In this document: positions 1 through 7,432 of the stretch, in pieces
How the letters are laid out: each line of letters begins with the position of its first letter
How positions within the stretch are numbered: position 1 is the first letter of the stretch
NCBI GenBank assembly: GCA_036377675.1
Contig: DASUXY010000059.1
Span: 1 to 54,461, forward strand
Direction of reading: 5' to 3'
Length of the DNA stretch: 54,461 nt
Source: DASUXY01 sp036377675
GTDB taxonomy: Bacteria; Bacillota; Bacilli; Bacillales; Amphibacillaceae
Notes under the pieces: model-generated
What the model saw: the letters and a program-made list of their open reading frames with translations, nothing else
The model's database searches: none
Told to the model about the DNA's origin: nothing
Made by a program: the position numbers and the translations under genes

Positions 1-268
1 ATCCACGAAGAGTGGATAGGATCATCTAGAAAATATATTAAATTTTAAATTTTTCGTTTGGGGGTGCACCCCCAAAAAACATTAAGATCAAGGGACAAAA
101 CATTGTATTGGATTTTACACAAGATTATGGACTTGACTCTATGTTGTTGTCATAACTACTATTATACAAAATTTATAGGAGTACTTCCCTTAATATTGTT
201 TTAACCCTTTATCTTATAAGGGATTAAATGATAAAATTCACCTCATCAAAATCTATGATGAAAAGATT
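1..268. other. Gene-free left edge with two dyads
   Basis: No gene is supported here. A short hairpin with 6-bp arms (1-6 and 12-17) sits at the very edge and may end a transcript from outside the window. A perfect 20-bp palindrome lies at 57-76 (GGGGGTGCACCCCC core with flanking T3/A3). A weaker dyad with CCCTT/AAGGG arms lies near 203-233, downstream of the minus-strand gene that ends at 269. None has the run of T expected of a classical terminator in the right place. Confidence 0.5.
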
Positions 269-565
269 TTAATCGTATTTTCCAGATTGAAAAGCATCAA
301 TCATTAATAAAATAGCTGAAATAATATGCATCGTCATTCCGACAAACGGAATCCACCCTAGACAGGAGGTTATGACCCCTACAATACTTCCGTGAATATT
401 TTCCTTTTCTTGAGTAGAAAATATTAAAGTGACAATATGTAACATAAGCATAAATAGTAATGGCAACCAAGCTAAGCTAATGATCAACACCCCACCCAAA
501 ACGGGTATCCCCCAAAACGCTTCAAGCCCACCTGAAATCCACTTTAATACTGTTGATACTTTCAT
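269..565 (-). CDS. Small unrecognised membrane protein (98 aa)
   Basis: I do not recognise this family. The protein is almost wholly hydrophobic, with two or three membrane segments: residues about 12-45 with a GIPVLGG motif, and about 58-95 with GWIPFVG. A short polar loop (STQEKENIH) separates them. It contains no Cys pair or catalytic motif beyond a single Cys in the second half. The start is the ATG at 565, because GGAGGAAGAAA lies exactly 6 nt upstream. The open frame continues upstream in a charged stretch to 685 but has no ribosome site there, so that part is probably not translated. It is a single gene at the end of the yrhC side, separated from it by more than 500 bp. Function unknown. 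Confidence 0.55.
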   Translation of the reverse strand: MKVSTVLKWISGGLEAFWGIPVLGGVLIISLAWLPLLFMLMLHIVTLIFSTQEKENIHGSIVGVITSCLGWIPFVGMTMHIISAILLMIDAFQSGKYD

Positions 566-1052
566 TTTCTTCCTCCAATCATCATGAAAAGCTCCTTCTG
601 CCTTCCTCATTTCCTTCCGTTTCCCGCTGTTGTTCGCTTCTTTTCGTTTAGCACCTATGTCCGCCCTTTTCATTTTATAACGCAATCTACTGAAATTTCA
701 GGTAAACGAGCTTTAACAACAGCCACACAGATAACTCCAGTAAACAAGCTAATCTTACACATTGATGCGTAATTTAACGATAGCTCGCTAACAAGTCGTA
801 TTTCGTAAATAGTAGGATCGATGTTTCAGTTCGTTTGCATTTTAAAGGGAAATAAAACCTGATATCTACATCTGTCTCCATACGTTCTATTGTACATTTA
901 TATACTACTTGATATTACAAATAAACATAAGAGTAATCTTTGAAAACAGTATAAAGTACCTATTTCCATTACTTTTTTCAGGGAAATAGGTACTTTATAC
1001 TTAACAATGACGGTACAATTCAATATTCCCATAAAAAATTTCTAAATGGTCA
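566..1052. other. Long intergenic region with a 20-bp inverted repeat
   Basis: No gene is supported over about 490 bases. Short open stretches on the minus strand lack ribosome sites. The visible structure is the perfect hairpin at 948-1001, listed separately. The region separates the small membrane protein from the yrhC terminator, so the membrane protein probably has its own promoter, but I see no convincing -35/-10 pair. Confidence 0.4.
948..1001. repeat. Perfect 20-bp inverted repeat, 14-nt loop
   Basis: Bases 948-967 are an exact reverse complement of 982-1001 (arm AGTATAAAGTACCTATTTCC). The loop is 14 nt and contains a run of six T. No T-run follows the 3' arm on either strand, so this is not a standard intrinsic terminator. 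It could be a stable RNA hairpin, a bidirectional stop signal or a small mobile-element remnant. The sequence alone does not decide. Confidence 0.75.
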
Positions 1053-1089
1053 TAAAAAAAACGAGCGAAGATAGTGGAATCTATCGCTC
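1053..1089 (-). terminator. Intrinsic terminator after yrhC
   Basis: On the minus strand GAGCGATAG pairs with CTATCTTCGCTC, with a 3-nt bulge, and eight T follow. The stem begins inside the yrhC stop codon, so it ends the yrrS-mtnN-yrhC transcript. Confidence 0.8.
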
Positions 1090-1318
1090 ACTCACTGTGT
1101 AAAGTTTTATTCAATTGTACGTACTTATATACAAACCAGATGCCAGCGGTTAAGCAAATAAACGACAAACCTAATAGTTTTGGACCGTCGTCGGCCGGTT
1201 GAATAAAAATATTATTGACCGCCCCTAAAAATAAATACGTTCCAACGATTAACAAAACAGCTATGAAACGCCGATAGTCTCTCAATTGAACGATAATCTC
1301 TTTTTCTTGCGGATTCAT
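1088..1318 (-). CDS. yrhC: YrhC family membrane protein
   Basis: This is a 76-residue protein with two membrane segments (about 15-35 and 48-66) and a charged N-terminus (MNPQEKEIIVQL), the layout of the Bacillus YrhC family. In B. subtilis yrhC closes the yrrT-mtnN-yrhA-yrhB-yrhC operon for methionine-to-cysteine conversion. Here it also follows mtnN on the same strand, which supports the name, but the yrhA/yrhB (mccA/mccB) enzymes are absent between them. The ATG at 1318 is preceded by GGAGGAGGGGG. A terminator overlaps its stop codon. Its biochemical role is unknown. Confidence 0.75.
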   Translation of the reverse strand: MNPQEKEIIVQLRDYRRFIAVLLIVGTYLFLGAVNNIFIQPADDGPKLLGLSFICLTAGIWFVYKYVQLNKTLHSE

Positions 1319-1397
1319 TCAATTTTCCCCCTCCTCCGCATCATAACATACGAGGAGAAGACTCAGGAGTGGTAAGTTTTGGTGTTTAGCTACTCAC

Positions 1398-2087
1398 TTA
1401 TAAATCGTTAATCATTGATAAAATCATTATTGTAGCATGTTTAGCCGCTGTATCAAGGAAAGACTCAAAAGAAACAGATGACTCTTTGCCGGCAATATCA
1501 GAAAGTGCACGTATGACAACAAATGGTGTATCGTATTGATAACAGACTTGGGCAATAGCAGCAGCCTCCATTTCAGCTGCAAGCATCGATGGAAATTGCT
1601 TTTTGACAAAAGCTACACGCTCAGGATCTTCCATAAATGAGTCACCTGTAGCAATTAAACCTACAGCAGCTTGAACATCTAATTTTTTTGCGGCATCTTT
1701 TGCTTGGTTGACGAGTCGGGAATCAGCTGGAAACTGAGCGGGCATTTGGGGAACTTGCCCATACTTATAATCAAACGCAGTAGCGTCCACATCGTGATGG
1801 ACGACGTGCGTTGAAATGACAATATCGCCTACTTCTAGCTTTTCCGAAAATCCTCCAGCCGATCCTGTATTTATGATGAGCGAAGGATTGAACCGCTCAT
1901 GCAAAATCGTCGTCGCCATTGCTGCGTTCACCTTTCCGATTCCAGACTTTAATAAGACGATGTCTTGGTCAAGAAGTTTCCCTTTGATAAATAAGCTATT
2001 AGCGACAGTTTCTTCCTTTTTATCAGTCATTTTGTTTTTTAATCGTTTAATTTCTTCGTCCATTGCGCCAATGATTGCTATGGTCAT
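1398..2087 (-). CDS. mtnN: 5'-methylthioadenosine/S-adenosylhomocysteine nucleosidase
   Basis: MtnN cleaves adenine from methylthioadenosine and S-adenosylhomocysteine in the cytosol, in methyl-cycle recycling. The 229-residue protein has the family hallmarks: IGAMDEE at residues 7-12 with the catalytic Glu12, the GSAGG loop near residue 75, AAEMEAAA near 172 that contacts the ribose, and RALSDIAG carrying the catalytic Asp near 197. The ATG at 2087 follows AGGAGG by 6 nt. An in-frame upstream extension to 2147 has no ribosome site and runs into yrrS. The gene lies 14 bp after yrrS and is followed by yrhC, so it is in the yrrS-mtnN-yrhC operon. The methyltransferase yrrT and mccAB, its usual partners, are missing here. 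Confidence 0.95.
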   Translation of the reverse strand: MTIAIIGAMDEEIKRLKNKMTDKKEETVANSLFIKGKLLDQDIVLLKSGIGKVNAAMATTILHERFNPSLIINTGSAGGFSEKLEVGDIVISTHVVHHDVDATAFDYKYGQVPQMPAQFPADSRLVNQAKDAAKKLDVQAAVGLIATGDSFMEDPERVAFVKKQFPSMLAAEMEAAAIAQVCYQYDTPFVVIRALSDIAGKESSVSFESFLDTAAKHATIMILSMINDL

Positions 2088-2101
2088 TCGTTTCCTCCTA
2101 T

Positions 2102-2734
2102 TTAATAATCTACTTTCTCTAAAACTTCTACTTTTGTCGGTTGCCATCCTTCACCATCAATCCAAGATAAATACACGCGGTAAATACTTTCTAATTCTCG
2201 GTCAGAAACAGTTGCGACGACCTTTTGTTCCCCGTCATTTCCGATCCAATGCGTAATCATGTGCTCCTCTTGTAATTTCGTTGCGACTTCGATGGCTTCA
2301 TGCATTTCTTTCCAGTCTTGAGATCCCTTTTCGTATTGGGTAATGTGTTCACCTTGCTGTTCGGTGCCAATCGGGGACCAGTTTCCAGTATACGCTTCGA
2401 CGACATTGTCATCTGATGATTCGATTTGCTCAATTTCTACTTCTTCTTCGTCGTCTTCATCGTCTGATTCATCATCCTCATCAGAATTTTCATCGGCTAT
2501 TTTTGGATCTTCGTCCTTTTCATCTTCTGTTTCATCTTTATCTTCTACGGCAATAGTTTTATTTTCTTTAGATTCATCTGTTGTAGAAGCATCTTCGCTT
2601 CCACCAAAGATTAAGATCCATGATAATACGATAAAAAGGATACTACCGATGATCATTAACAAAGAAATTGTTTTCGTCATGTTTCTTCGCTTCTGAAATT
2701 TATCCACACGGGAATTTTTATTCGTATCGCTCAC
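2102..2734 (-). CDS. yrrS: YrrS family (DUF1510) membrane-anchored protein
   Basis: The 210-residue protein has a short basic cytoplasmic N-terminus, one membrane helix at about residues 20-44, and a very acidic low-complexity linker at about 55-105 made of runs of D, E and S. A C-terminal globular domain follows (about 110-210, with the GNWSPIGTEQ and WIDGEGWQPTKV motifs), as in the DUF1510/YrrS family. In B. subtilis yrrS neighbours pbpI, mtnN and greA; here it sits between greA and mtnN. The start is a GTG at 2734 with a GGGAGG site upstream. The anchored acidic architecture suggests a role at the cell surface, but the function is not established. Confidence 0.85.
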   Translation of the reverse strand: MSDTNKNSRVDKFQKRRNMTKTISLLMIIGSILFIVLSWILIFGGSEDASTTDESKENKTIAVEDKDETEDEKDEDPKIADENSDEDDESDDEDDEEEVEIEQIESSDDNVVEAYTGNWSPIGTEQQGEHITQYEKGSQDWKEMHEAIEVATKLQEEHMITHWIGNDGEQKVVATVSDRELESIYRVYLSWIDGEGWQPTKVEVLEKVDY

Positions 2735-2894
2735 AGTTTCCTCCCCCCTATGTATACTCTATTATTTTATCATATTTTGCACATAGATTTATATGATTTA
2801 TGCATTAAAGAATCACTTTCTCCGAGATTGTCTACCGAACAACAGAAACAATATACACTTCAAAAAATACTTCATGTTTCAGCACCATTTATGA

Positions 2895-2938
2895 TAAAAA
2901 ATAGCAACCGCTCGTATACAGTGAGACGATTGCTATTT
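2895..2938 (-). terminator. Intrinsic terminator after greA
   Basis: On the minus strand AATAGCAATCG pairs with CGGTTGCTATT (one G-U pair), and the stem is followed by TTTTTT. The 2735-3045 gap holds this and the yrrS promoter region. An AT-rich TATGATAAAAT stretch lies near 2763-2775, but no clear -35 accompanies it. Confidence 0.8.
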
Positions 2939-3045
2939 ATTACGTTCACCACTAATCGAACCGTGTGAACAGTATGATTTTACTATGAGTATTTACATAA
3001 CGAATAATGTTTAATTGGGATAAATTCACTAAACAGTTACGACCA

Positions 3046-3522
3046 TTATTCGACATTCAAAATTTTCACTTGAATATCTCCACCGGGAGTTGCTACCGAA
3101 ACTTCGGCACCAACTTCTTTACCAAGCAAACTTTTAGCCATCGGTGAATCATTAGAAATTTTCCCCTCAAAGGGATCAGCTTCAGCACTACCGACAATTG
3201 TAAATGTCTCTTCTTCACCGTCTGGTAATTCCTTAAACGTAACAGATTTTCCTAAGGAAACGATATCTTCATTTTCATTATTATTTTCAATGATGACCGC
3301 ATTGCGAATCATTTTCTCAACTTGAGCAATCCGCGTTTCTACAAAAGCTTGTTCTTCTTTTGCGGAATCGTACTCCGAGTTCTCGGATAAGTCCCCGAAA
3401 TCACGTGCTATTTTAATTCGCTCAACAACTTCTTTTCTTTTTTCTGATTTTAAATACAACAGTTCCTCTTCTAATTTTTCTTTCCCCTCTTGTGTCATGT
3501 AATAACTTTTCTCTATTGCCAT
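3046..3522 (-). CDS. greA: Transcription elongation factor GreA
   Basis: GreA binds the RNA polymerase secondary channel and stimulates cleavage of backtracked transcripts. The 158 residues match the usual length. An N-terminal coiled coil spans about 10-75, with the acidic tip DFGDLSENSEYDSAKEEQ, and a C-terminal FKBP-like domain has the SPMAKSLLGK motif near 127. The ATG at 3522 gives the canonical MAIEKSYYMT start with AAAGGAG 8 nt upstream; a GTG 9 nt earlier is too close to that site. Transcription ends at the terminator at 2895-2938. Confidence 0.97.
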   Translation of the reverse strand: MAIEKSYYMTQEGKEKLEEELLYLKSEKRKEVVERIKIARDFGDLSENSEYDSAKEEQAFVETRIAQVEKMIRNAVIIENNNENEDIVSLGKSVTFKELPDGEEETFTIVGSAEADPFEGKISNDSPMAKSLLGKEVGAEVSVATPGGDIQVKILNVE

Positions 3523-3905
3523 GAAAAACACTCCTTTGTAATCTTTCTTTACGTGGTCCAGCGGGGCCTACGTTTTGTCTTAATCGTGTAATATCATCGT
3601 ATAATCGGTGACATGTAGTTATGCATCATCATGCTCATCCACTTGAGGATTGTATATAATAAAATGTTATTCAATGATTCCCTTTTTAGTCGGGATCACG
3701 GATTAAAGTCTCATTGGATCATTTAATCTATGATAAAAATGAGTAAAAACACTTGATTTGCTCGGCTCAATCCTTACGGACGAAATCGTCTTGAAAATTA
3801 AAATGAAATCGACGGTTCACCGATTTCATCCTCGCCTATGTCCGCCGAAAATATGTGGACATTAATCAATACTATGACAGACTTTACTAAAATTTTCAAC
3901 ATATG
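3523..3905. other. Gene-free region upstream of greA
   Basis: No gene is supported on either strand. The udk-proximal end carries the hairpin at 3792-3830. The greA-proximal part must hold the greA promoter, but no strong -35/-10 pair stands out; an AT-rich TTATATACAAT stretch near 3650-3665 is the best candidate. Confidence 0.4.
3792..3830 (-). terminator. Probable terminator after udk
   Basis: Nine-base arms ATGAAATCG/CGATTTCAT (3803-3811 and 3821-3829) enclose a 9-nt loop. On the minus strand the 3' arm runs into ATTTTAATTTT. It lies about 75 bp beyond the udk stop. The T-run is interrupted, so efficiency is uncertain. Confidence 0.55.
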
Positions 3906-4523
3906 TTATATAATTGACTGTATTTTTGTTGTCAAAATATCGATGGCTACATCGTTTTGTCCACCTTCTGGGATGATTAAATCGGCGTATCGTTTAGCTG
4001 GTTCTACAAACTGTAAGTGCATCGGCCGAACGACACTTACATATTGTTCAATGACGGAAGCCAACGTTCTACCACGTTCGTTTATATCTCGTACGAGGCG
4101 ACGAATGAGCCGCGTGTCTGCATCAACATCAACAAACAGTATAATATCCATCAAATTACGAAGCCGTAAATCTTCCAAAATTAAAATTCCCTCTATGATA
4201 ATCACTTTTTTTGGCTCTACACGAATCGTTTCCGTTGAACGTGTATGAAGTTTGTAATTATACATCGGTTTCTCAATTGACTGTCCTTTTAACAACTGTT
4301 GTAGATGGCTGTATAATAAATCTTGATCAAAAGCACGAGGATGATCATAATTGACTTTTAATCGCTCTGCAAATGGTAGATGACTTTGATCTTTATAATA
4401 AGCATCTTGGTCGATGACGACAATTTTATCATCTGTAAATCGTTTACGAATCGCTTTCGTTATTGAAGTTTTTCCACTACAACTTCCACCTGCAATCCCT
4501 ATTATTACTGGTTTTGTGTGCAC
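3906..4523 (-). CDS. udk: Uridine kinase
   Basis: Uridine/cytidine kinase phosphorylates uridine and cytidine to the monophosphates in pyrimidine salvage. The 205-residue protein starts with the Walker A loop GIAGGSCSGKTS at residues 9-20. It has the VVIDQDAYYKDQ segment with the base-contacting residues at about 35-46, IIEGILIL near 108, and the RLIRRLVRDINERGR lid region. Length fits the family (about 205-215). The start appears to be a GTG at 4523 with a GGGGG-type site upstream. Gene order trmR-udk-greA is as in B. subtilis, except that the yrrN/yrrO peptidase-like genes usually between trmR and udk are absent. Confidence 0.95.
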   Translation of the reverse strand: MHTKPVIIGIAGGSCSGKTSITKAIRKRFTDDKIVVIDQDAYYKDQSHLPFAERLKVNYDHPRAFDQDLLYSHLQQLLKGQSIEKPMYNYKLHTRSTETIRVEPKKVIIIEGILILEDLRLRNLMDIILFVDVDADTRLIRRLVRDINERGRTLASVIEQYVSVVRPMHLQFVEPAKRYADLIIPEGGQNDVAIDILTTKIQSII

Positions 4524-4601
4524 ACTTTATTGCCCCCTATATTAAAGTGACTGAATCGTTCAATTGACTGATTGAAGGTTGTCGTTGACAACGAATGTTG
4601 T

Positions 4602-5252
4602 TTATTTTGTGGGATGTTGTTTATAGCTAATCGCTATTCCATCACCGATTGGGACAATTGTATTTGTAAATTCTGCATGATTCGCCAAAAATTGATTGTA
4701 TGCCCGCAGTCGTTTAATAATCGTTTTATATCGAGGATGTTTTGCTTCCGGATGTGCAATATGGCCTTTGAATAACACGTTATCAGAAATAACGAGTCCA
4801 CACGCATTCAACATCGCTACTGATTGTTTAAAAAAGCGCTTATATTGAGCTTTACTTGCATCAATAAAGATGCAATCAAATAATTCACCCCTAGCTGACA
4901 AAATTTCTAATACGTCAAATGCATCACCGTGTATGACCTTAATCCGGTTTTCTTTATGATGCTTTTTAATGTTTGTAAACGCTTCTTCATACCGTTTTTC
5001 ATCTTTCTCAATCGTTGTAATCGTAGCTTTTGGATTCGCTTCTAGCATACATAAAGCTGAATAACCAATCGCTGTACCGATTTCTAAAATTCGCTTCGGT
5101 TTATGTAAGCGGATTAATTGCATCACAAAATTCATACTTAAAGGATCCATAATCGGAACATTATTCTCTTTCGCTTGACGTTCCAAATCAATAACCCAAT
5201 CTTGTTTTGGAGGCAAAAGATTTTTTAAGTATTGTATCAAATATTCATCCAT
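4602..5252 (-). CDS. trmR: tRNA 5-hydroxyuridine O-methyltransferase TrmR (YrrM)
   Basis: The protein belongs to the class I SAM-dependent O-methyltransferases. B. subtilis YrrM (TrmR) methylates 5-hydroxyuridine at tRNA position 34 to 5-methoxyuridine. In this 216-residue protein motif I is EIGTAIGYSALCML (about 57-70), the ribose-binding acidic residue follows at TTIEKDEKR, and the metal/catalytic segment is CIFIDASKAQYKRFF (about 127-141). ATG at 5252 with AGGAGG 8 nt upstream. It lies between mltG and udk as in B. subtilis. The hydroxylation genes trhP1/trhP2 (yrrN/yrrO) that normally follow are missing, so its substrate must be made by enzymes encoded elsewhere. Confidence 0.85.
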   Translation of the reverse strand: MDEYLIQYLKNLLPPKQDWVIDLERQAKENNVPIMDPLSMNFVMQLIRLHKPKRILEIGTAIGYSALCMLEANPKATITTIEKDEKRYEEAFTNIKKHHKENRIKVIHGDAFDVLEILSARGELFDCIFIDASKAQYKRFFKQSVAMLNACGLVISDNVLFKGHIAHPEAKHPRYKTIIKRLRAYNQFLANHAEFTNTIVPIGDGIAISYKQHPTK

Positions 5253-5312
5253 GTTCTATACCTCCTCGGCAGTTGAACAAGTTACATCGATTCTCTAAAC
5301 CGAACACTTCTT

Positions 5313-5352
5313 ATTAAAAACGGGAATTGTGAAGCACCTTCACAATCCCTGT
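5313..5352 (-). terminator. Intrinsic terminator after mltG
   Basis: On the minus strand GGGATTGTGAAG pairs with CTTCACAATTCCC around a short loop, followed by TTTTTAAT. It separates mltG from trmR, which then needs its own promoter or readthrough. Confidence 0.8.
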
Positions 5353-5389
5353 TTAGACATTACAAGATGGTGTTATTTTGTAGATGTTA

Positions 5390-6505
5390 TTATTTAATAT
5401 ACTGTTTCTTTAATTTCTTATGTTCATCATGCGTTTCAGCATAATATATATTTCCTTCTTCATCGTGTAGAAAATACATATACTTCGTTTCTTTAGGTTG
5501 AATCGTAGCCTTTAGTGAGTTTTCCGAGAAATTCGCAATTGGACCGACAGGCAATGTATCGATTCTATACGTATTGTATGGTGATTCAACTTCTAAATCT
5601 TTTAGCAATACTTTTTCTTTATGCTTTCCAAGTGCATACAATACAGTCGGATCGGTCTGCAAAGGCATATTTTTCTTCAACCGATTAAAGAATACACCGG
5701 CAATTGTTTTTCGTTGTTCCTCTGTGCTCGCTTCTTTCTCAACAAGGGATGCAAATGTGATGACTTGATGAACGGTCATATTTTGAGCCTCAATTTCATC
5801 GCGATACGGTAGAACAACTTCTTCAGTTTTTTCAAGCATCCTTTCGATAATTGACTCAACGGTCGGATTTTCTTCATAAAAATCGTAGGTCGCTGCAAAT
5901 AAATAGCCTTCTAAAGGCATTCGAATCTTCGGATTTAATATCTCCTTTGATAATACGGAATAATCATGAATGAGTTCTTCAAGAAAATCGATTTCATTCA
6001 CTTTTTCTAAAAAATCTTTTTTCTTAATCGGAAGTTGTTCTGAAAAAATTTCAGCCATTTCCTCAATTGTTTTTCCCTCTGGAATCGTTACCCTATAAAT
6101 GGGTTCTGAAACGACGCGACCAAGCTTTAAAGATTGGATAATTTCTGCTACGGACATGGACGGGGTAAATGTATATACTCCTGCTTGAAATTCAGACGTA
6201 TTTTTTAATTTTGTATACAATCGAAAAACACGTTGATCTTTAATAACCCCATTTTCTTCAAGTTTTTTAGCAATGCTCGAAGAAGACGAGCCAATCGGTA
6301 TGTCAACTTTAATTTCTTTATCGCTATTTGGATTCACAGGTTGTAAAGATGATTTGATGTACATATAAGACAACCCTACACTAAACGCCATTAATAAAAT
6401 TAAAGAAAGTATGATCGTAATAACAATCTTACGTACCGTTTTTGCCTCTTTACCCCGAGCGATTAAGTGTTCTCGGTATTTACTATTGTTATTCCTCTTG
6501 GACAT
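5390..6505 (-). CDS. mltG: Endolytic peptidoglycan transglycosylase MltG (YceG family)
   Basis: MltG is an inner-membrane lytic transglycosylase that cuts nascent glycan strands and helps set their length. The 371-residue protein has a basic cytoplasmic N-terminus, one membrane helix at about residues 28-50, then the extracellular YceG domain. The catalytic Glu lies in ITFASLVEKEAST (about residue 255), with the FNRLKKNMPLQTDPTVLYALG and PYNTYRIDTLPVGPI blocks after it. The ATG at 6505 is chosen because GAGGAG sits 8 nt upstream; the in-frame extension to 6532 has no site. B. subtilis yrrL lies in the same place, downstream of yrzB. Confidence 0.92.
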   Translation of the reverse strand: MSKRNNNSKYREHLIARGKEAKTVRKIVITIILSLILLMAFSVGLSYMYIKSSLQPVNPNSDKEIKVDIPIGSSSSSIAKKLEENGVIKDQRVFRLYTKLKNTSEFQAGVYTFTPSMSVAEIIQSLKLGRVVSEPIYRVTIPEGKTIEEMAEIFSEQLPIKKKDFLEKVNEIDFLEELIHDYSVLSKEILNPKIRMPLEGYLFAATYDFYEENPTVESIIERMLEKTEEVVLPYRDEIEAQNMTVHQVITFASLVEKEASTEEQRKTIAGVFFNRLKKNMPLQTDPTVLYALGKHKEKVLLKDLEVESPYNTYRIDTLPVGPIANFSENSLKATIQPKETKYMYFLHDEEGNIYYAETHDEHKKLKKQYIK

Positions 6506-6530
6506 CGAACACTCTCCTCTCGTCGGGTAC

Positions 6531-6560
6531 ATTATACTAAAATCCGACGGGATGTGCTAG
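6531..6560 (-). promoter_or_regulatory. Possible mltG promoter
   Basis: A perfect TATAAT (plus-strand 6531-6536) lies about 25 bp upstream of the mltG start. About 18 bp further upstream is CTAGCA, a 3/6 match to the -35 consensus. The yrzB terminator just before it means mltG needs a promoter here. Confidence 0.45.
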
Positions 6561-6654
6561 AACTAATGTCCGAAATGTAGACGAACAACCAGCGGTTATA
6601 CAATCGCTGTTCTAACGTACGCACCGATTGTTGACTATTGTACAACTTACTCTA

Positions 6655-6706
6655 GAAAAAAGCTATCCCTCGTACACATGATTTGATGATTGAATTGGGA
6701 TAGCCT
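6655..6706 (-). terminator. Intrinsic terminator after yrzB
   Basis: GGCTATCCC (minus strand from 6705) pairs with GGGATAGC, and TTTTTT follows. The loop is about 28 nt. It ends the alaS-ireB-ruvX-yrzB transcript. Confidence 0.8.
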
Positions 6707-6713
6707 TGCAATA

Positions 6714-7004
6714 CTAATGATCTAAACTTTCTTCATTTACTAACGTATTTAGCATTTCCTCAACCATTTCCCATTCTTCATCACTTTCGATTGGAAATAA
6801 TGCTAAATCGTTTTCGTCTTTTTTCTTTTCTTCATATCGAAAGGCGTATACTTCAACTTCTTCTTCTTCTTTTTGTTCAACGGGAATTACAGCGATATAC
6901 GATTGTTTCGTTTCATCGACATCGAAGGTGAACAAAACTTCAAATAAATGTTCTTCTCCATTTTCATCCGGAATAATAATCCGTTCCTTTTCTTCAAGTG
7001 TCAT
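6714..7004 (-). CDS. yrzB: DUF1292 family protein YrzB
   Basis: This 96-residue, strongly acidic protein has the DUF1292 pattern: IIIPDENGEEHLFEVLFTFD at the N-terminus, YIAVIP in the middle, and a C-terminal FPIESDEEWEMVEEMLN block. The family forms a small soluble domain of unknown function and is almost always the third gene of the ireB-ruvX-yrzB cluster, as here. Its ATG at 7004 overlaps the ruvX stop by 4 nt (ATGA), so translation is coupled. AAAGGAG lies 7 nt upstream. Confidence 0.92.
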   Translation of the reverse strand: MTLEEKERIIIPDENGEEHLFEVLFTFDVDETKQSYIAVIPVEQKEEEEVEVYAFRYEEKKKDENDLALFPIESDEEWEMVEEMLNTLVNEESLDH

Positions 7005-7432
7005 CGTGTCACTCCTTTGTTCGATTGATCAAGGTAACCTTGTAGAATCATGACTGCTGCCATTTTATCAATAACTTTTCTTCTCTTTTTCCTGCTCATA
7101 TCTGCCTCTAAAAGTACGCGTTCAGCAGCTATAGTCGTCAATCGTTCATCCCAAAACTCAGTCGGTATGTGATGGACTTTTTCAAGATGGGCTGCGTATC
7201 TTTTTGATGCTTCACCTCGTTCACCAATCGTACCATTCATATGTTTCGGAAGACCGATGACTGCTTTTTGAACGTCGTATTGTTTAATAATTTTTTTTAT
7301 TGGTTCGTCAGCTGATTTCAGATTATTTTCATCCCACTGAATCGTCGTCAATCCTTGAGCTGTTATACCGAGTGCATCGCTGACAGCTACACCTATTGTT
7401 TTAGATCCGATATCGAGTCCGATAATTCTCAT
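7001..7432 (-). CDS. ruvX: Holliday junction resolvase-like RuvX/YqgF (pre-16S rRNA nuclease)
   Basis: The YqgF/RuvX family has an RNase H-like fold and is implicated in 16S rRNA 5'-end maturation; a resolvase role was proposed earlier. The 143-residue protein starts with the first metal-binding motif GLDIGSKTIGVAVSD (Asp6), has the GLPKHMNGTIGERGE block near 60, and ends with DERLTTIAAERVLLEADMS and DKMAAVMILQGYLD carrying the last acidic residue. The ATG at 7432 abuts the ireB stop, whose tail supplies the AAGGGGAA ribosome site. B. subtilis YrrK is in the same cluster. Confidence 0.93.
   Translation of the reverse strand: MRIIGLDIGSKTIGVAVSDALGITAQGLTTIQWDENNLKSADEPIKKIIKQYDVQKAVIGLPKHMNGTIGERGEASKRYAAHLEKVHHIPTEFWDERLTTIAAERVLLEADMSRKKRRKVIDKMAAVMILQGYLDQSNKGVTR

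Noticed and set aside
686..780. Short minus-strand hydrophobic peptide (MCKISLFTGVICV...) resembling a small toxin
   Set aside because: No ribosome site, no paired antisense RNA visible, and the frame opens from a nearby stop; insufficient support.
2343..2696. Serine-rich 117-residue open frame on the plus strand
   Set aside because: It is the antisense of the Asp/Glu-rich linker of yrrS; complementing acidic codons gives serine runs. No ribosome site.
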